Of a stretch of 64,000 nt of DNA, positions 36,360 through 45,239 are shown in pieces; the first letter of the stretch is position 1; every line of letters starts with the position of its first letter. Location of the stretch: positions 62,001 through 126,000 of the forward strand of contig NZ_VOLC01000014.1 in the NCBI RefSeq assembly GCF_009797935.1, given 5' to 3'. The notes beneath the pieces were generated by a model. The model ran no database searches, was not told where the DNA came from, and saw only the letters and a list, made by a program, of their open reading frames with translations. This DNA is from Lunatibacter salilacus (GTDB taxonomy: Bacteria > Bacteroidota > Bacteroidia > Cytophagales > Cyclobacteriaceae). A program made the position numbers and the translations under genes.

Positions 36360-36830
36360 TTATCTTCTGCGTAATTCTAATTCTGTCACTTTACCGCTTC
36401 CATCCATTCTGATATCACTGATGAAATTCAGATTCTTTTTTGTATCCTTCAGGTAATTGAGGTACTTATCGATGGTGGTAGGTTCATCGTAATCCTTAAT
36501 TCCGGATTCCTCATGAATGACGATTAATACCGGTGTATTCTGGTTGGAGAACATACCTAAAGCTTCCCTGATAGTATTATTGGCTCCTTGTAAATTCGAA
36601 GCAGTTGCAATGGAATTAAAATAACCCTCCAATTTACCTACAGCAACTTCCTCCGCACTTGGTTGGGGAGTTGCTGGTTTCGGTGCTGGAGCAGGTTCTT
36701 CTACAGGTACAGGAGCAGGGGCAGCTTCTACCACCTTCTTTTTACTTTTACAGGCTCCAAACGCTAATAGACCAATTAGCATAACGGTTAATAACCGATT
36801 CATTGGGAAATTAAAACTTCTTTTTTTCAT
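36360..36830 (-). CDS. Lipoprotein with Pro/Ala-rich linker, first gene of the LRR operon
   Basis: 156-residue predicted lipoprotein. The signal peptide ends in LLAFGAC, placing Cys near residue 26. A Lys-rich patch and a Pro/Ala/Val/Glu linker (residues about 30-60) follow, as in proteins that span a periplasmic or surface distance. The C-terminal domain (VAVGKLEGYFNSIA; TPVLIVIHEESGIKDYDEPT; NFISDIRMDGSGKVTELELR) is compact alpha/beta and unrecognised. It begins the operon, 30 bases before the next gene. The 271-base gap upstream (36831-37101) is very AT-rich with no exact TAnnTTTG match. Confidence 0.65.
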   Translation of the reverse strand: MKKRSFNFPMNRLLTVMLIGLLAFGACKSKKKVVEAAPAPVPVEEPAPAPKPATPQPSAEEVAVGKLEGYFNSIATASNLQGANNTIREALGMFSNQNTPVLIVIHEESGIKDYDEPTTIDKYLNYLKDTKKNLNFISDIRMDGSGKVTELELRRR

Positions 36831-37101
36831 GTTTGATTAAGAAATAATGTGTGAATTGATTTTTTTCGGCAAAAGATATGTGTTCTTTAAGGTTAAACCT
36901 AGGGTGGAATTAATTATTTGCCGAAGAGGATTGAAATTGATTGTTTAAACGGTTGATTGCTTTTTTAAATTTTGCTTATTGATAAATTTTCCGATAATTA
37001 TATTTACTTTATTTAATGATATAAACATTTCTTACCATGGTGCGAAGATATGCTATTCTTTGTATTTTTTTAAAAGATTTTTCAAATGGTAAAATAATGT
37101 T

Positions 37102-38220
37102 TTAATCGAACAATTCAGCTAACTTATTTTCCAATGAAATCCCCCGAAGATCCTTGGCCAATATATTTCCATCCGGACCTATCATATAGGTTGCAGGAAT
37201 AGCATTTATTTGGTAAATGGAGGCGGCTTCCGAATTGAAATATTTCAAATCAGACACTTGCGTCCACTCCAGTTTATCTTCCTCTATTGCCTTTAACCAC
37301 ATCTCCCGGGTTCGGTCTAAAGAAACTCCAAATACCTCAAATCCCTTATCTTTATATTTTTCGTAAAGGCGTACCACGTTGGGGTTTTCATCGCGGCATG
37401 GCTTGCACCATCCAGCCCAAAAATCAACAAGGACATATTTTCCACGAAAGTCTGATAGATTCACTGTCTGACCATTTGGATTGGGAAGAGAAATTTCCGG
37501 AGCAGGTTGCCCTATAGAAAGTGCCCTCAACTCGTCAAGTTCCTGTTTCCAAGAACTTATCATTTTCATGTCGGGATACCTTTCGTATAGCACTTGAACA
37601 ACACTGTCTAAAAAATGGAAATCGTTTCTTGGATTTAGCATTCCCAATCCGGCCAATGCAGCAAAGCTGCCTTCCATTTCGCCAATGGTCTCCTTGACGC
37701 GTGTAGAGTGGTTGGCTTCCAATTGCATCGCTTTATCCTGAATGGCCCGGATTGCAACCTGATCCCTGTCTGCCATTACCTCATAATATTCGTCATTCAA
37801 GGTATTAATCTCTTCCTGGTAAACCAGCGTGATATCATCGATCTTTTGAAGCAGTTGAGAATCTATCGAACCTTCAATGACTGTAGTTTCCGATTCGAAA
37901 TCATGCTCTATGTAGGCATCTTCACGAAATAGTGCCAACCGAATAACTTTTGTGTCGAACAAATTCAGTTCATAGAAATTAGGTCCGTCCAGCACCAGTT
38001 CATACTCAAACTTACCGTTGTTTTTAAGCTGAATAGTGTCTAGCGTGGTTGTGCCTTCATTGTTATACGCCGATAAAATTACATGCCCATCTGGGTAATT
38101 TGTCAATTTGCCTGCGAGATTGACCTTGCCAGTAAATTCTCTTTCTTTGGGACTACAACTTAATAGGGTTATTAATGTTGAAATAAGTAAGAGAGATAGG
38201 ATTCCTTTTAATTGCAACAT
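37102..38220 (-). CDS. TlpA-like thioredoxin lipoprotein with DUF4369 domain
   Basis: 372-residue lipoprotein. The signal peptide ends in a lipobox (LITLLSC). Residues about 30-125 are a beta-rich DUF4369-like domain, followed by a helical segment with a heptad pattern (130-190). The C-terminal 140 residues are an AhpC/TSA-Redoxin domain with the redox pair Cys272-Lys-Pro-Cys275 (FWAGWCKPC). It probably reduces disulfides or handles oxidised proteins in the periplasm. It starts 3 bases after the gatB stop, hence cotranscribed, though no functional link is obvious. The ordinary WCxxC motif is intact. Confidence 0.85.
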   Translation of the reverse strand: MLQLKGILSLLLISTLITLLSCSPKEREFTGKVNLAGKLTNYPDGHVILSAYNNEGTTTLDTIQLKNNGKFEYELVLDGPNFYELNLFDTKVIRLALFREDAYIEHDFESETTVIEGSIDSQLLQKIDDITLVYQEEINTLNDEYYEVMADRDQVAIRAIQDKAMQLEANHSTRVKETIGEMEGSFAALAGLGMLNPRNDFHFLDSVVQVLYERYPDMKMISSWKQELDELRALSIGQPAPEISLPNPNGQTVNLSDFRGKYVLVDFWAGWCKPCRDENPNVVRLYEKYKDKGFEVFGVSLDRTREMWLKAIEEDKLEWTQVSDLKYFNSEAASIYQINAIPATYMIGPDGNILAKDLRGISLENKLAELFD

Positions 38221-38223
38221 GGA

Positions 38224-39708
38224 TTAATTATCAAGTATTTCAGTTAATATTTTAGTGGCTACCTTGGGGTCTGCCTTACCGTTGGATTTTTTCATTACCT
38301 GGCCCATAAACATCCCCATGAGGCCCTTTTTACCGGATTTATACTCCAACACTTTTTGGGAGTTTTCCTTCAGAACACTTTCCACAATTGGTTTAAGCGA
38401 ATCCTCGCTACTCTCTTGGATTAAATTCAATTCCGTAGCGATCTCCAGAGCATCTTTTTTGGGATCTAACAACATGGCCGGATATATTTTCTGCGCTGCT
38501 GCCGAATAACTTACCTTCCCCGCGTCTATCAGTTGGATCAAGGATGCGAGAGAAGTGATGCTGATGGGGAAATCGTCAATATGCAACGTCAGTTCGTTCA
38601 AATAGGACTTCACAGGTCCCATCACCCAGTTCGAGGCTGCTTTATAATTTGTAGTCAAGTGGCAAAGTGCTTCAAAAAAAAGAGCGATTTCTTTGTTGTC
38701 TGACAATACACCTGCATCATATTCAGGTAAACCATATTCTAATACAAATTTCTCAAATAACTCCCTTGGAAGGGGCGGCAGATTATCTTGGATTGTCTTC
38801 AACCATTCTTCCGACACTATAACCGGACTGAGATCAGGCTCTGGAAAATAACGATAGTCATTCAGATCCTCTTTGGTCCTCATACTTGCCGTAGTCCCGG
38901 ACGTCGCATCAAACGTACGTGTTTCAGATATAATTTCCGTGTTGCTTTCAGAAAGCAGCACCTGTCTTTCAAACTCATGCTCAATCGCTCTGGCTACATT
39001 TCGGAAAGAATTCATATTCTTCACTTCCACTTTTTTCCCGAGTTCGTCTTCGCCGCGAAGTCGAATGGACACATTGGCATCGCAACGAAGTGATCCTTCT
39101 TCCATATTTCCATCACATACATCCAGATACTTGACCAGTTTTTTTATTTCAGTCAAAAACTGGTAAGCTTCCTCGGAAGATCGCATGTCAGGCTCCGACA
39201 CGATCTCAATCAGAGGAACTCCGGCTCGGTTAAAATCCACCAAAGTGTCAACCTCTCCTGCGAGGTGAATGGATTTACCCGCATCTTCCTCCATGTGTAT
39301 TCGGGTAAGTGCAATGGATTTTTTTTCTCCCGACGAAAGAACGATGGGAACTTGCCCGCCAACGCAAATCGGGTTTTTATCTTGGGTAAGCTGGTATCCT
39401 TTTGGGAGATCAGGATAAAAATAATTTTTTCGGGCAAAGATATTTTTTCGAGTTATCTCAGAATCACACGCTAGGCCCATCTTAATGGCAAACTCTACCG
39501 CACGTTTATTTACTTTGGGCAAGGTACCTGGGTGACCCAAAGTTATAACAGATATGTTCGTATTGGGTAAATTCCCAAAGGTCGTAGAATCAGCTGTATA
39601 CATTTTACTGTTAGTCAAAAGCTGGGCGTGTACTTCTAACCCAATGACTAACTCGTACTTATTCTTTACTTTTATGTCTAACGTTTTCACTTTTGTTTCT
39701 TCAATCAT
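38224..39708 (-). CDS. gatB: Aspartyl/glutamyl-tRNA amidotransferase subunit B
   Basis: 494-residue subunit of the GatCAB complex that converts Glu-tRNA(Gln) or Asp-tRNA(Asn) to the amide form. Signatures: YELVIGLEVHAQL, FARKNYFYPDLPKGYQ, RAGVPLIEIVSEPD and DYRYFPEPDLSPV, with the C-terminal YqeY-like tRNA-binding tail (KGLMGMFMGQVMKKS). ATG 39708 is preferred to the TTG two codons upstream. gatA and gatC are not in the window, as is common in Bacteroidota. Confidence 0.95.
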   Translation of the reverse strand: MIEETKVKTLDIKVKNKYELVIGLEVHAQLLTNSKMYTADSTTFGNLPNTNISVITLGHPGTLPKVNKRAVEFAIKMGLACDSEITRKNIFARKNYFYPDLPKGYQLTQDKNPICVGGQVPIVLSSGEKKSIALTRIHMEEDAGKSIHLAGEVDTLVDFNRAGVPLIEIVSEPDMRSSEEAYQFLTEIKKLVKYLDVCDGNMEEGSLRCDANVSIRLRGEDELGKKVEVKNMNSFRNVARAIEHEFERQVLLSESNTEIISETRTFDATSGTTASMRTKEDLNDYRYFPEPDLSPVIVSEEWLKTIQDNLPPLPRELFEKFVLEYGLPEYDAGVLSDNKEIALFFEALCHLTTNYKAASNWVMGPVKSYLNELTLHIDDFPISITSLASLIQLIDAGKVSYSAAAQKIYPAMLLDPKKDALEIATELNLIQESSEDSLKPIVESVLKENSQKVLEYKSGKKGLMGMFMGQVMKKSNGKADPKVATKILTEILDN

Positions 39709-39780
39709 ATTCAAAACACTTGCGTTTTACACCAAAAATGGCAGAGTTTTATTCCAAAAGCAAATGTTATGGAAGGTAAA

Positions 39781-42417
39781 TTATATGGACGGATAGGAGA
39801 GAATTTCTTTGGCGTGTTTAACTGCAAGAGGTATTCCTTCCAAATCCTTTCCTCCTGCCGTGGCAAAAAACGGCTGTCCTCCTCCGCCTCCCTGAATGTT
39901 TTTAGCCAGCTCCCTTACAATTTTCCCAGCATCATATTGATTTTCCGCCACTACCCGCTCATCAATTACAACAGCGATTTGAGGCTTTCCTCCAATATTA
40001 GCTATCAAAATTCCGACAAACCTATCACTTTCATTTTTTAATTCGAAGGACAGTTTTTTAAGTGCATCTGCAGAGGGTAGGGTGACCGATGCGACCAAAA
40101 GATCTAAATTCCCGGCACGATGTATTTTGCCTAGCAGTTGATCTTTTATCTGTGCGGCCTGTTTCAGATGCAAACCCTCTACTTCCTTTCTTAACTCATT
40201 TTTTTCCTGCAATAAACCTGCCACAGATTTTTTTAGATCACGGGGAGCTTTAAGCAGTTCTTGGATATCCTTTAGGGTTTGTAGTTGCTCTCTGACATAA
40301 GCTTCGGCCTGAACAGAAGTCATAGCTTCAATTCTCCTTACGCCCGCCGAAATTGACCCCTCAGAAATAATTTTGAAAAAACCGATATTACCGGTAGCCT
40401 GAACATGGGTTCCTCCACAAAGCTCCACTGAAAAATCTCTCCCAAACGTAATCACCCGAACGAATTCACCGTACTTCTCACCAAATAATGCCGTTGCCCC
40501 CAAAGCCTTCGCTTCCGCATTGGGCAGATTCCTTTTTTCATCAAGGTGAATATTTGCCCGGATACGCTCGTTGACAATGGCTTCAACAGCAGTCAATTCC
40601 CCATCAGTAAGCTTGGCATAATGGGAGAAATCAAACCGTAACAATTCCTCATTAACTAAAGACCCCTTTTGTTGAATATGATTTCCCAACACCTGTCTCA
40701 AAGCCGACTGAAGCAAATGAGTAGCCGTATGATTGTTCATGACACGTAATCTTCGCTCTTCATTTACCTGAGCGTTAAATGACTGACTTGTATCCACCGG
40801 AAGCTTGTCAACCTCATGGACTATCAAATCGTTTTCCTTCTTCGTATCTAAAACTTGGATAGTTTCGCTTTCTCCCAGTAAGGTTCCTTGATCCCCTACC
40901 TGGCCGCCACTTTCAGCATAAAACGGAGTTCTGTTAAGTACTAACTGGTACTTTTTCCCTTTCTTTTCGGATATCACCCTGTATTTAAGCACCCGACAAA
41001 GTGAATGCAATTGGTCATATCCCACAAACTCCACACTTTCCTCACTTGTCACTGTGATCCAATCCCCCGTCTCCTGTTCTGCCGCAGCGCGTGATCTTGT
41101 CTTTTGGACTTCCATGGCTGTATTAAAACCGGTTTCGTCAACAGACAAACCATGCTCTCTGGCTATAAGAGATGTAAGATCAAGCGGGAAACCGTAGGTA
41201 TCATACAATTCAAAAACCTGGTTCCCGGGAATTGTCTTGGAAGAGACGATGGACGATTCAGATTTTATTTGATCCAAAATTTTCAGTCCCTTATCCAAGG
41301 TTCTCAAAAATGAAATTTCCTCCTCTTGTATTACCCTAGAAATAAATCCTTGCTGCAAGGTAACCTCTGGAAATACTTCCCCGAAAAGGTCCGACAGCGT
41401 CGGTAGCAAAAGATGCAAGAATGGCTCCTTAAAATTCAAAAACGTATAGCCATATCGGACGGCTCTCCGGAGAATCCTTCGAATCACATAGCCCGCCTTG
41501 TTGTTTGATGGCAACTGCCCATCCGCTATGGTGAATGATATAGCCCGAATATGGTCTACAATAACTCTAAATGCTATGTCGGTCTTTTCATCCGATCCAT
41601 AAGAAATACCGGACAAAGCCTCAAGTTGATGGATAAAAGGTTGGAATAGATCCGTGTCATAATTGGATTGCTTCCATTGAATCACCCTCACCAGGCGCTC
41701 CAAGCCCATGCCCGTGTCCACATGCTTGGCCGGCAATTCCTTCAGTGCACCGTCCATCGTCCGGTTATATTGGATGAAAACTAAATTCCAAATCTCAATA
41801 ACTTGTGGATGATCTTGATTGACGAGATCTTTGCCGTCGACTAGTTGCCGCTCAGCATCAGTTCTTAGATCCACATGTATTTCAGAGCAGGGGCCGCAGG
41901 GGCCGGATTCACCCATTTCCCAAAAATTATCCTTTTTGGATCCAAATAAAATACGCTCTTTGGCAATCCATTTACCCCATAACTCAAGTGCCTCCAAATC
42001 CTTGTCCAGCCCATCTGCCTGGTCTCCTCCAAAGACGGTAACATACATGCGATCCACAGGTAAATCATAAACTTCAGTAAGCAACTCCCACGCCCATGCA
42101 ATCGCTTCCTCCTTGAAATAATCTCCAAATGACCAGTTACCCAGCATTTCAAACATGGTATGGTGATAGGTGTCTACCCCGACTTCTTCCAAATCATTAT
42201 GCTTTCCAGAAACTCTAAGACACTTTTGGCTGTTAGCTACCCGGGAGTATTGGGGAGTGTCATTTCCCAGGAAAAAATCTTTAAACTGATTCATCCCGGC
42301 ATTGGTAAACATGAGCGTAGGGTCATTTTTGACCACTATGGGAGCAGATGGCACAAATTGATGTCCTTTGGATTTAAAAAAATCTATAAATGTGCTTCTT
42401 ATTTGCTTTGCGTTCAT
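39781..42417 (-). CDS. alaS: Alanyl-tRNA synthetase
   Basis: 878-residue class II aminoacyl-tRNA synthetase. Class II core at the N-terminus (SAPIVVKNDPTLMFTNAGM; RVANSQKCLRVSGKHNDLE, VDTYHHTMFEMLGNWSFGDY), then the editing domain with zinc ligands in HTATHLLQSAL and VELCGGTHV, and the C-terminal dimerisation/C-Ala domain with the glycine-rich GGGGGQPFFA. Full length for the family. It diverges from the M23 peptidase gene and is followed by gatB after 72 bases, forming a tRNA-charging block. Confidence 0.96.
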   Translation of the reverse strand: MNAKQIRSTFIDFFKSKGHQFVPSAPIVVKNDPTLMFTNAGMNQFKDFFLGNDTPQYSRVANSQKCLRVSGKHNDLEEVGVDTYHHTMFEMLGNWSFGDYFKEEAIAWAWELLTEVYDLPVDRMYVTVFGGDQADGLDKDLEALELWGKWIAKERILFGSKKDNFWEMGESGPCGPCSEIHVDLRTDAERQLVDGKDLVNQDHPQVIEIWNLVFIQYNRTMDGALKELPAKHVDTGMGLERLVRVIQWKQSNYDTDLFQPFIHQLEALSGISYGSDEKTDIAFRVIVDHIRAISFTIADGQLPSNNKAGYVIRRILRRAVRYGYTFLNFKEPFLHLLLPTLSDLFGEVFPEVTLQQGFISRVIQEEEISFLRTLDKGLKILDQIKSESSIVSSKTIPGNQVFELYDTYGFPLDLTSLIAREHGLSVDETGFNTAMEVQKTRSRAAAEQETGDWITVTSEESVEFVGYDQLHSLCRVLKYRVISEKKGKKYQLVLNRTPFYAESGGQVGDQGTLLGESETIQVLDTKKENDLIVHEVDKLPVDTSQSFNAQVNEERRLRVMNNHTATHLLQSALRQVLGNHIQQKGSLVNEELLRFDFSHYAKLTDGELTAVEAIVNERIRANIHLDEKRNLPNAEAKALGATALFGEKYGEFVRVITFGRDFSVELCGGTHVQATGNIGFFKIISEGSISAGVRRIEAMTSVQAEAYVREQLQTLKDIQELLKAPRDLKKSVAGLLQEKNELRKEVEGLHLKQAAQIKDQLLGKIHRAGNLDLLVASVTLPSADALKKLSFELKNESDRFVGILIANIGGKPQIAVVIDERVVAENQYDAGKIVRELAKNIQGGGGGQPFFATAGGKDLEGIPLAVKHAKEILSYPSI

Positions 42418-42467
42418 GTTTTGTATGCTTTATTGATTATATTTCGAAGTTCGAATACAATTTTAGT

Positions 42468-42475
42468 TACATTTG
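42468..42475 (+). promoter_or_regulatory. Putative -7 element TACATTTG before the M23 peptidase
   Basis: Exact TAnnTTTG match in the gap between divergent alaS and the peptidase gene, giving a leader of about 90 bases. No good -33 element; TTTCG at 42442 is the nearest. Confidence 0.4.
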
Positions 42476-42571
42476 CATTCTATATCTCGCTTTTTGCGGG
42501 CTAACCATGCTTAATCCCTTGTTTTTCGAAAAGGAATACAAAATTAGAAGTTTTACCGTTCAATTTGTTAG

Positions 42572-43549
42572 ATGAGTAGAATAAAATATTATTACGATCC
42601 CAAGACCTGTAAATATGAACGATATGTTCGAAGCAAGTGGGACATTACACTGAATTTGCTGGGGTTTTTATCACTGTCATCCATCTTTGCAGTAGGTATT
42701 CTGCTTGTTTTCAGCCACTATTTTGACTCCCCAAAAGAATTGCTCTTAAAAAGGGAGAATCAGGAACTTAAGTTGTATTACGACCTGATGAATCAGGAAG
42801 TAACCCGACTCAATACCATGATGGCAGACCTTCAGGAGAGAGACGACAATTTATACAGAGTAATATTTGAATCAGAGCCTATTCCATCTTCCGTGAGAAA
42901 AGCTGGATATGGCGGATCTGATAGATTCAAAGAAATTAAAGAGAAGGGGCTGAACCAAGAGAAACTGATTTTGACGGTGATGGAAAAACTTGAAAGTCTC
43001 AAAAAGCAAATGTTTATCCAAACGAGATCCTATGATGAATTGTCCGAGACGGCGTTGAATAAAGAAGAATACTGGGCGTCCATTCCTGCTATTCAGCCCA
43101 TACATAATGAAGAGCTAAACCGCCTTGCCTCTGGTTATGGTATTCGGATACACCCTATTCTAAAAGTAAGAAAAATGCATACGGGTGTAGATTTCTCAGC
43201 ACCTAAAGGCACGCCTATCTACAGTACTGGCGACGGGGTAGTCTCTTTGGTAAGGACAGAATTTGGAGGCTATGGCAAGCATATTGTTGTCGATCACGGA
43301 TTCGGATTTTCCACCAGGTATGCCCATATGAATGATTTTAATGTAAAGGTAGGGCAAAAGATCAAACGGGGCGATCAAATCGGTACAGTAGGTAATACCG
43401 GATCTTCCACTGCTCCCCACGTTCATTATGAAGTCATTAAAGACGGGAAGTATGTCAATCCGGTCAATTATTTCTTCAAAGATCTAGAGCCATCTGAATT
43501 CGATAAAATTCTTGAATTGGCTTCTAGAGAGAATCAATCTCTTTCCTAA
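42572..43549 (+). CDS. M23-family membrane-anchored metallopeptidase
   Basis: 325-residue protein with a cytoplasmic N-terminus, one membrane helix (residues about 25-48), a coiled coil (65-95 and 115-150) and a C-terminal LytM/M23 domain. The zinc site is intact: His203 and Asp207 in MHTGVDFS, and His283-x-His285 in APHVHYE. It cuts cross-links in peptidoglycan or regulates an amidase. A similar gene often lies next to alaS and a MerR regulator in Bacteroidota, as here. Confidence 0.88.
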   Translation: MSRIKYYYDPKTCKYERYVRSKWDITLNLLGFLSLSSIFAVGILLVFSHYFDSPKELLLKRENQELKLYYDLMNQEVTRLNTMMADLQERDDNLYRVIFESEPIPSSVRKAGYGGSDRFKEIKEKGLNQEKLILTVMEKLESLKKQMFIQTRSYDELSETALNKEEYWASIPAIQPIHNEELNRLASGYGIRIHPILKVRKMHTGVDFSAPKGTPIYSTGDGVVSLVRTEFGGYGKHIVVDHGFGFSTRYAHMNDFNVKVGQKIKRGDQIGTVGNTGSSTAPHVHYEVIKDGKYVNPVNYFFKDLEPSEFDKILELASRENQSLS

Positions 43550-43582
43550 CAGTTTATTTAGTCCCCAGGGGTTGTACCTTGG

Positions 43583-43637
43583 AAAAAACCTTTCAGCTTT
43601 ATTTGGTTTTATCCCAAAGAAGTTGAAAGGTTTTTTG
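43583..43637. terminator. Intrinsic terminator after the M23 peptidase
   Basis: Long hairpin: AAAAAACCTTTCA (43583 on) pairs with TGAAAGGTTTTTT (to 43636), extended inward by TTTGG/CCCAAA. A T run follows. The next promoter element begins only 13 bases downstream. Confidence 0.8.
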
Positions 43638-43649
43638 CTTTTTATTCGT

Positions 43650-43657
43650 TATTTTTG
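43650..43657 (+). promoter_or_regulatory. Putative -7 element TATTTTTG for merR-dprA
   Basis: Exact TAnnTTTG match between the terminator and the TTG start of the MerR gene. The expected start of transcription (about 43663) leaves a leader of roughly 13 bases. Confidence 0.45.
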
Positions 43658-43675
43658 AAATAAAACAATATCAAC

Positions 43676-44029
43676 TTGCCCTACCGAGAAAAAGAAATAG
43701 AGAAGAAATACTACTCCATCGGAGAAGTCGCCGATATGTTCAAAGTAGCCACTTCCCTAATAAGATATTGGGAGGGTGAATTTGACATCATCAAACCAAA
43801 AAAGGACAAAAAAGGGAATCGCAGGTTTACTACCGATGACATAGAAAAGATTAGACTTATCTTCCACTTGGTGAAAGAGAAAGGGTACACCTTGCAAGGT
43901 GCACAAGAAATCATAAAAAAAGACCTCCATCAGGTCGCCAATAAGGCGGCTATGGTAGATAGACTGCTGGGGATAAAAAGTTTTTTGATAGAAATCAGGA
44001 ATAATCTCAATGGAAAAAACAACCCATGA
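43676..44029 (+). CDS. MerR-family transcriptional regulator, TTG start
   Basis: 117-residue DNA-binding protein. The winged helix-turn-helix of MerR type spans residues 12-80 (YYSIGEVADMFKVATSLIRY; RRFTTDDIEKIRLIFHLV, EKGYTLQGAQEIIK). A short C-terminal helix replaces an effector domain, so a small ligand is unlikely. The first in-frame start is TTG 43676; there is no ATG before the domain. It overlaps dprA by 20 bases. Confidence 0.82.
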   Translation: MPYREKEIEKKYYSIGEVADMFKVATSLIRYWEGEFDIIKPKKDKKGNRRFTTDDIEKIRLIFHLVKEKGYTLQGAQEIIKKDLHQVANKAAMVDRLLGIKSFLIEIRNNLNGKNNP

Positions 44030-45143
44030 CTCCTTACTCTATACGGTAGCCCTTAGCCTAATTCCAAAAATTGGCCCCGGAATATATAAAAACATTATTA
44101 GCTATAGTGGTTCAGCAAAACAATTTTTTGCCCTATCCAAAGGAAAAATTCAAAAAATCCCGGGCGTGGGGGCTAAATTATCCGAAGTATTACATTCCAA
44201 GGATACTTATCTAAAGGAAGCATCTCAAATACTCGAAGAAGCCCACCGCAATGGAGTCAAGGTAATATCCTACCTGGATAAGGAATTCCCCCAACGTCTA
44301 AAATCTTTTAGCGATTCTCCTGTACTTTTATTCACCAGAGGTGAAGCCGATTTGAACCCTGCAAGGACCATAGGCATCGTAGGCACGCGCAATGCGACCG
44401 CATATGGGAAAGCTGTTACCGCAAAAATCGTCGAAGATCTTGCCGAATACAAGCCAACCATTATCAGCGGTCTGGCATACGGGATAGATATAGAGGCCCA
44501 CCGTGCCGCCTTGCAAAGTAACCTTCCTACGTTGGGGATATTAGGTACCCCCATTAACAAAGTCTATCCTGCTCATCATTTTCAGATTGCCCAAACCATG
44601 ATGAAATCCGGGGGGCTAGTATCTGAGTACCGGATAGGCAGTGCCCTCAACCCCAACAATTTCCCGCAACGGAACAGAATAATCGCAGGATTATCGGATG
44701 CCCTGATTGTAGTGGAAGCAGCTAAAAAAGGAGGTGCCCTTATTACTGCCGAAATAGCCTATAGCTACAACAAGGAAGTATTTGCTGTACCAGGCAATCT
44801 TCAGTCTTTATATAGCGAGGGCTGTAACAACCTCATTCGTACAATGAAAGCGGGGATATATATGGGATCCAAAGAAATAGAGGAAGCCTTATCCTGGGAA
44901 AAGGAAGGTTCCGAAATTACCAAAAAGGCCGTTCATATGGACTGGGATCAATTTGATGAGGTAGAAAAAAGTATTCTGCAAATGTTGGTTCAGGAACGGG
45001 AATTAGAGATCGATCAGCTTAGCTGGAAAACCAATATCCCACTTTCTACACTGGCCTCAAAGCTGCTGAATTTGGAGTTTCAAGGTTTTCTTAAGGCACT
45101 TCCAGGTAAGAAATTCCAACTGATCGGTTCCTCGAAAAAATGA
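44010..45143 (+). CDS. dprA: DNA-processing protein DprA
   Basis: 377-residue protein that loads RecA on incoming single-stranded DNA during natural transformation. N-terminal helix-hairpin-helix region (IPKIGPGIYKNIIS; KIQKIPGVGAKL), central Rossmann-like core with TIGIVGTRNATAYGK, IISGLAYGIDIEAHRAAL and FPQRNRIIAGLSDALIVVEA, and a C-terminal winged helix (residues 310-372). The gene overlaps merR and is followed by a terminator. Confidence 0.93.
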   Translation: MEKTTHDSLLYTVALSLIPKIGPGIYKNIISYSGSAKQFFALSKGKIQKIPGVGAKLSEVLHSKDTYLKEASQILEEAHRNGVKVISYLDKEFPQRLKSFSDSPVLLFTRGEADLNPARTIGIVGTRNATAYGKAVTAKIVEDLAEYKPTIISGLAYGIDIEAHRAALQSNLPTLGILGTPINKVYPAHHFQIAQTMMKSGGLVSEYRIGSALNPNNFPQRNRIIAGLSDALIVVEAAKKGGALITAEIAYSYNKEVFAVPGNLQSLYSEGCNNLIRTMKAGIYMGSKEIEEALSWEKEGSEITKKAVHMDWDQFDEVEKSILQMLVQERELEIDQLSWKTNIPLSTLASKLLNLEFQGFLKALPGKKFQLIGSSKK

Positions 45144-45178
45144 AAGAAGGAGGTACCGGGGTGACACCTTCTTTTTTC
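45142..45178 (+). terminator. Intrinsic terminator after dprA
   Basis: AAGAAGG (45144-45150) pairs with CCTTCTT (45167-45173), followed by a T run. The upper stem contains mismatches. Confidence 0.6.
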
Positions 45179-45239
45179 ATCTATTCCAATTATTTGGGCA
45201 TCAAAATTCCTATCCCAATAAGCGTTAACACCTACGAAA

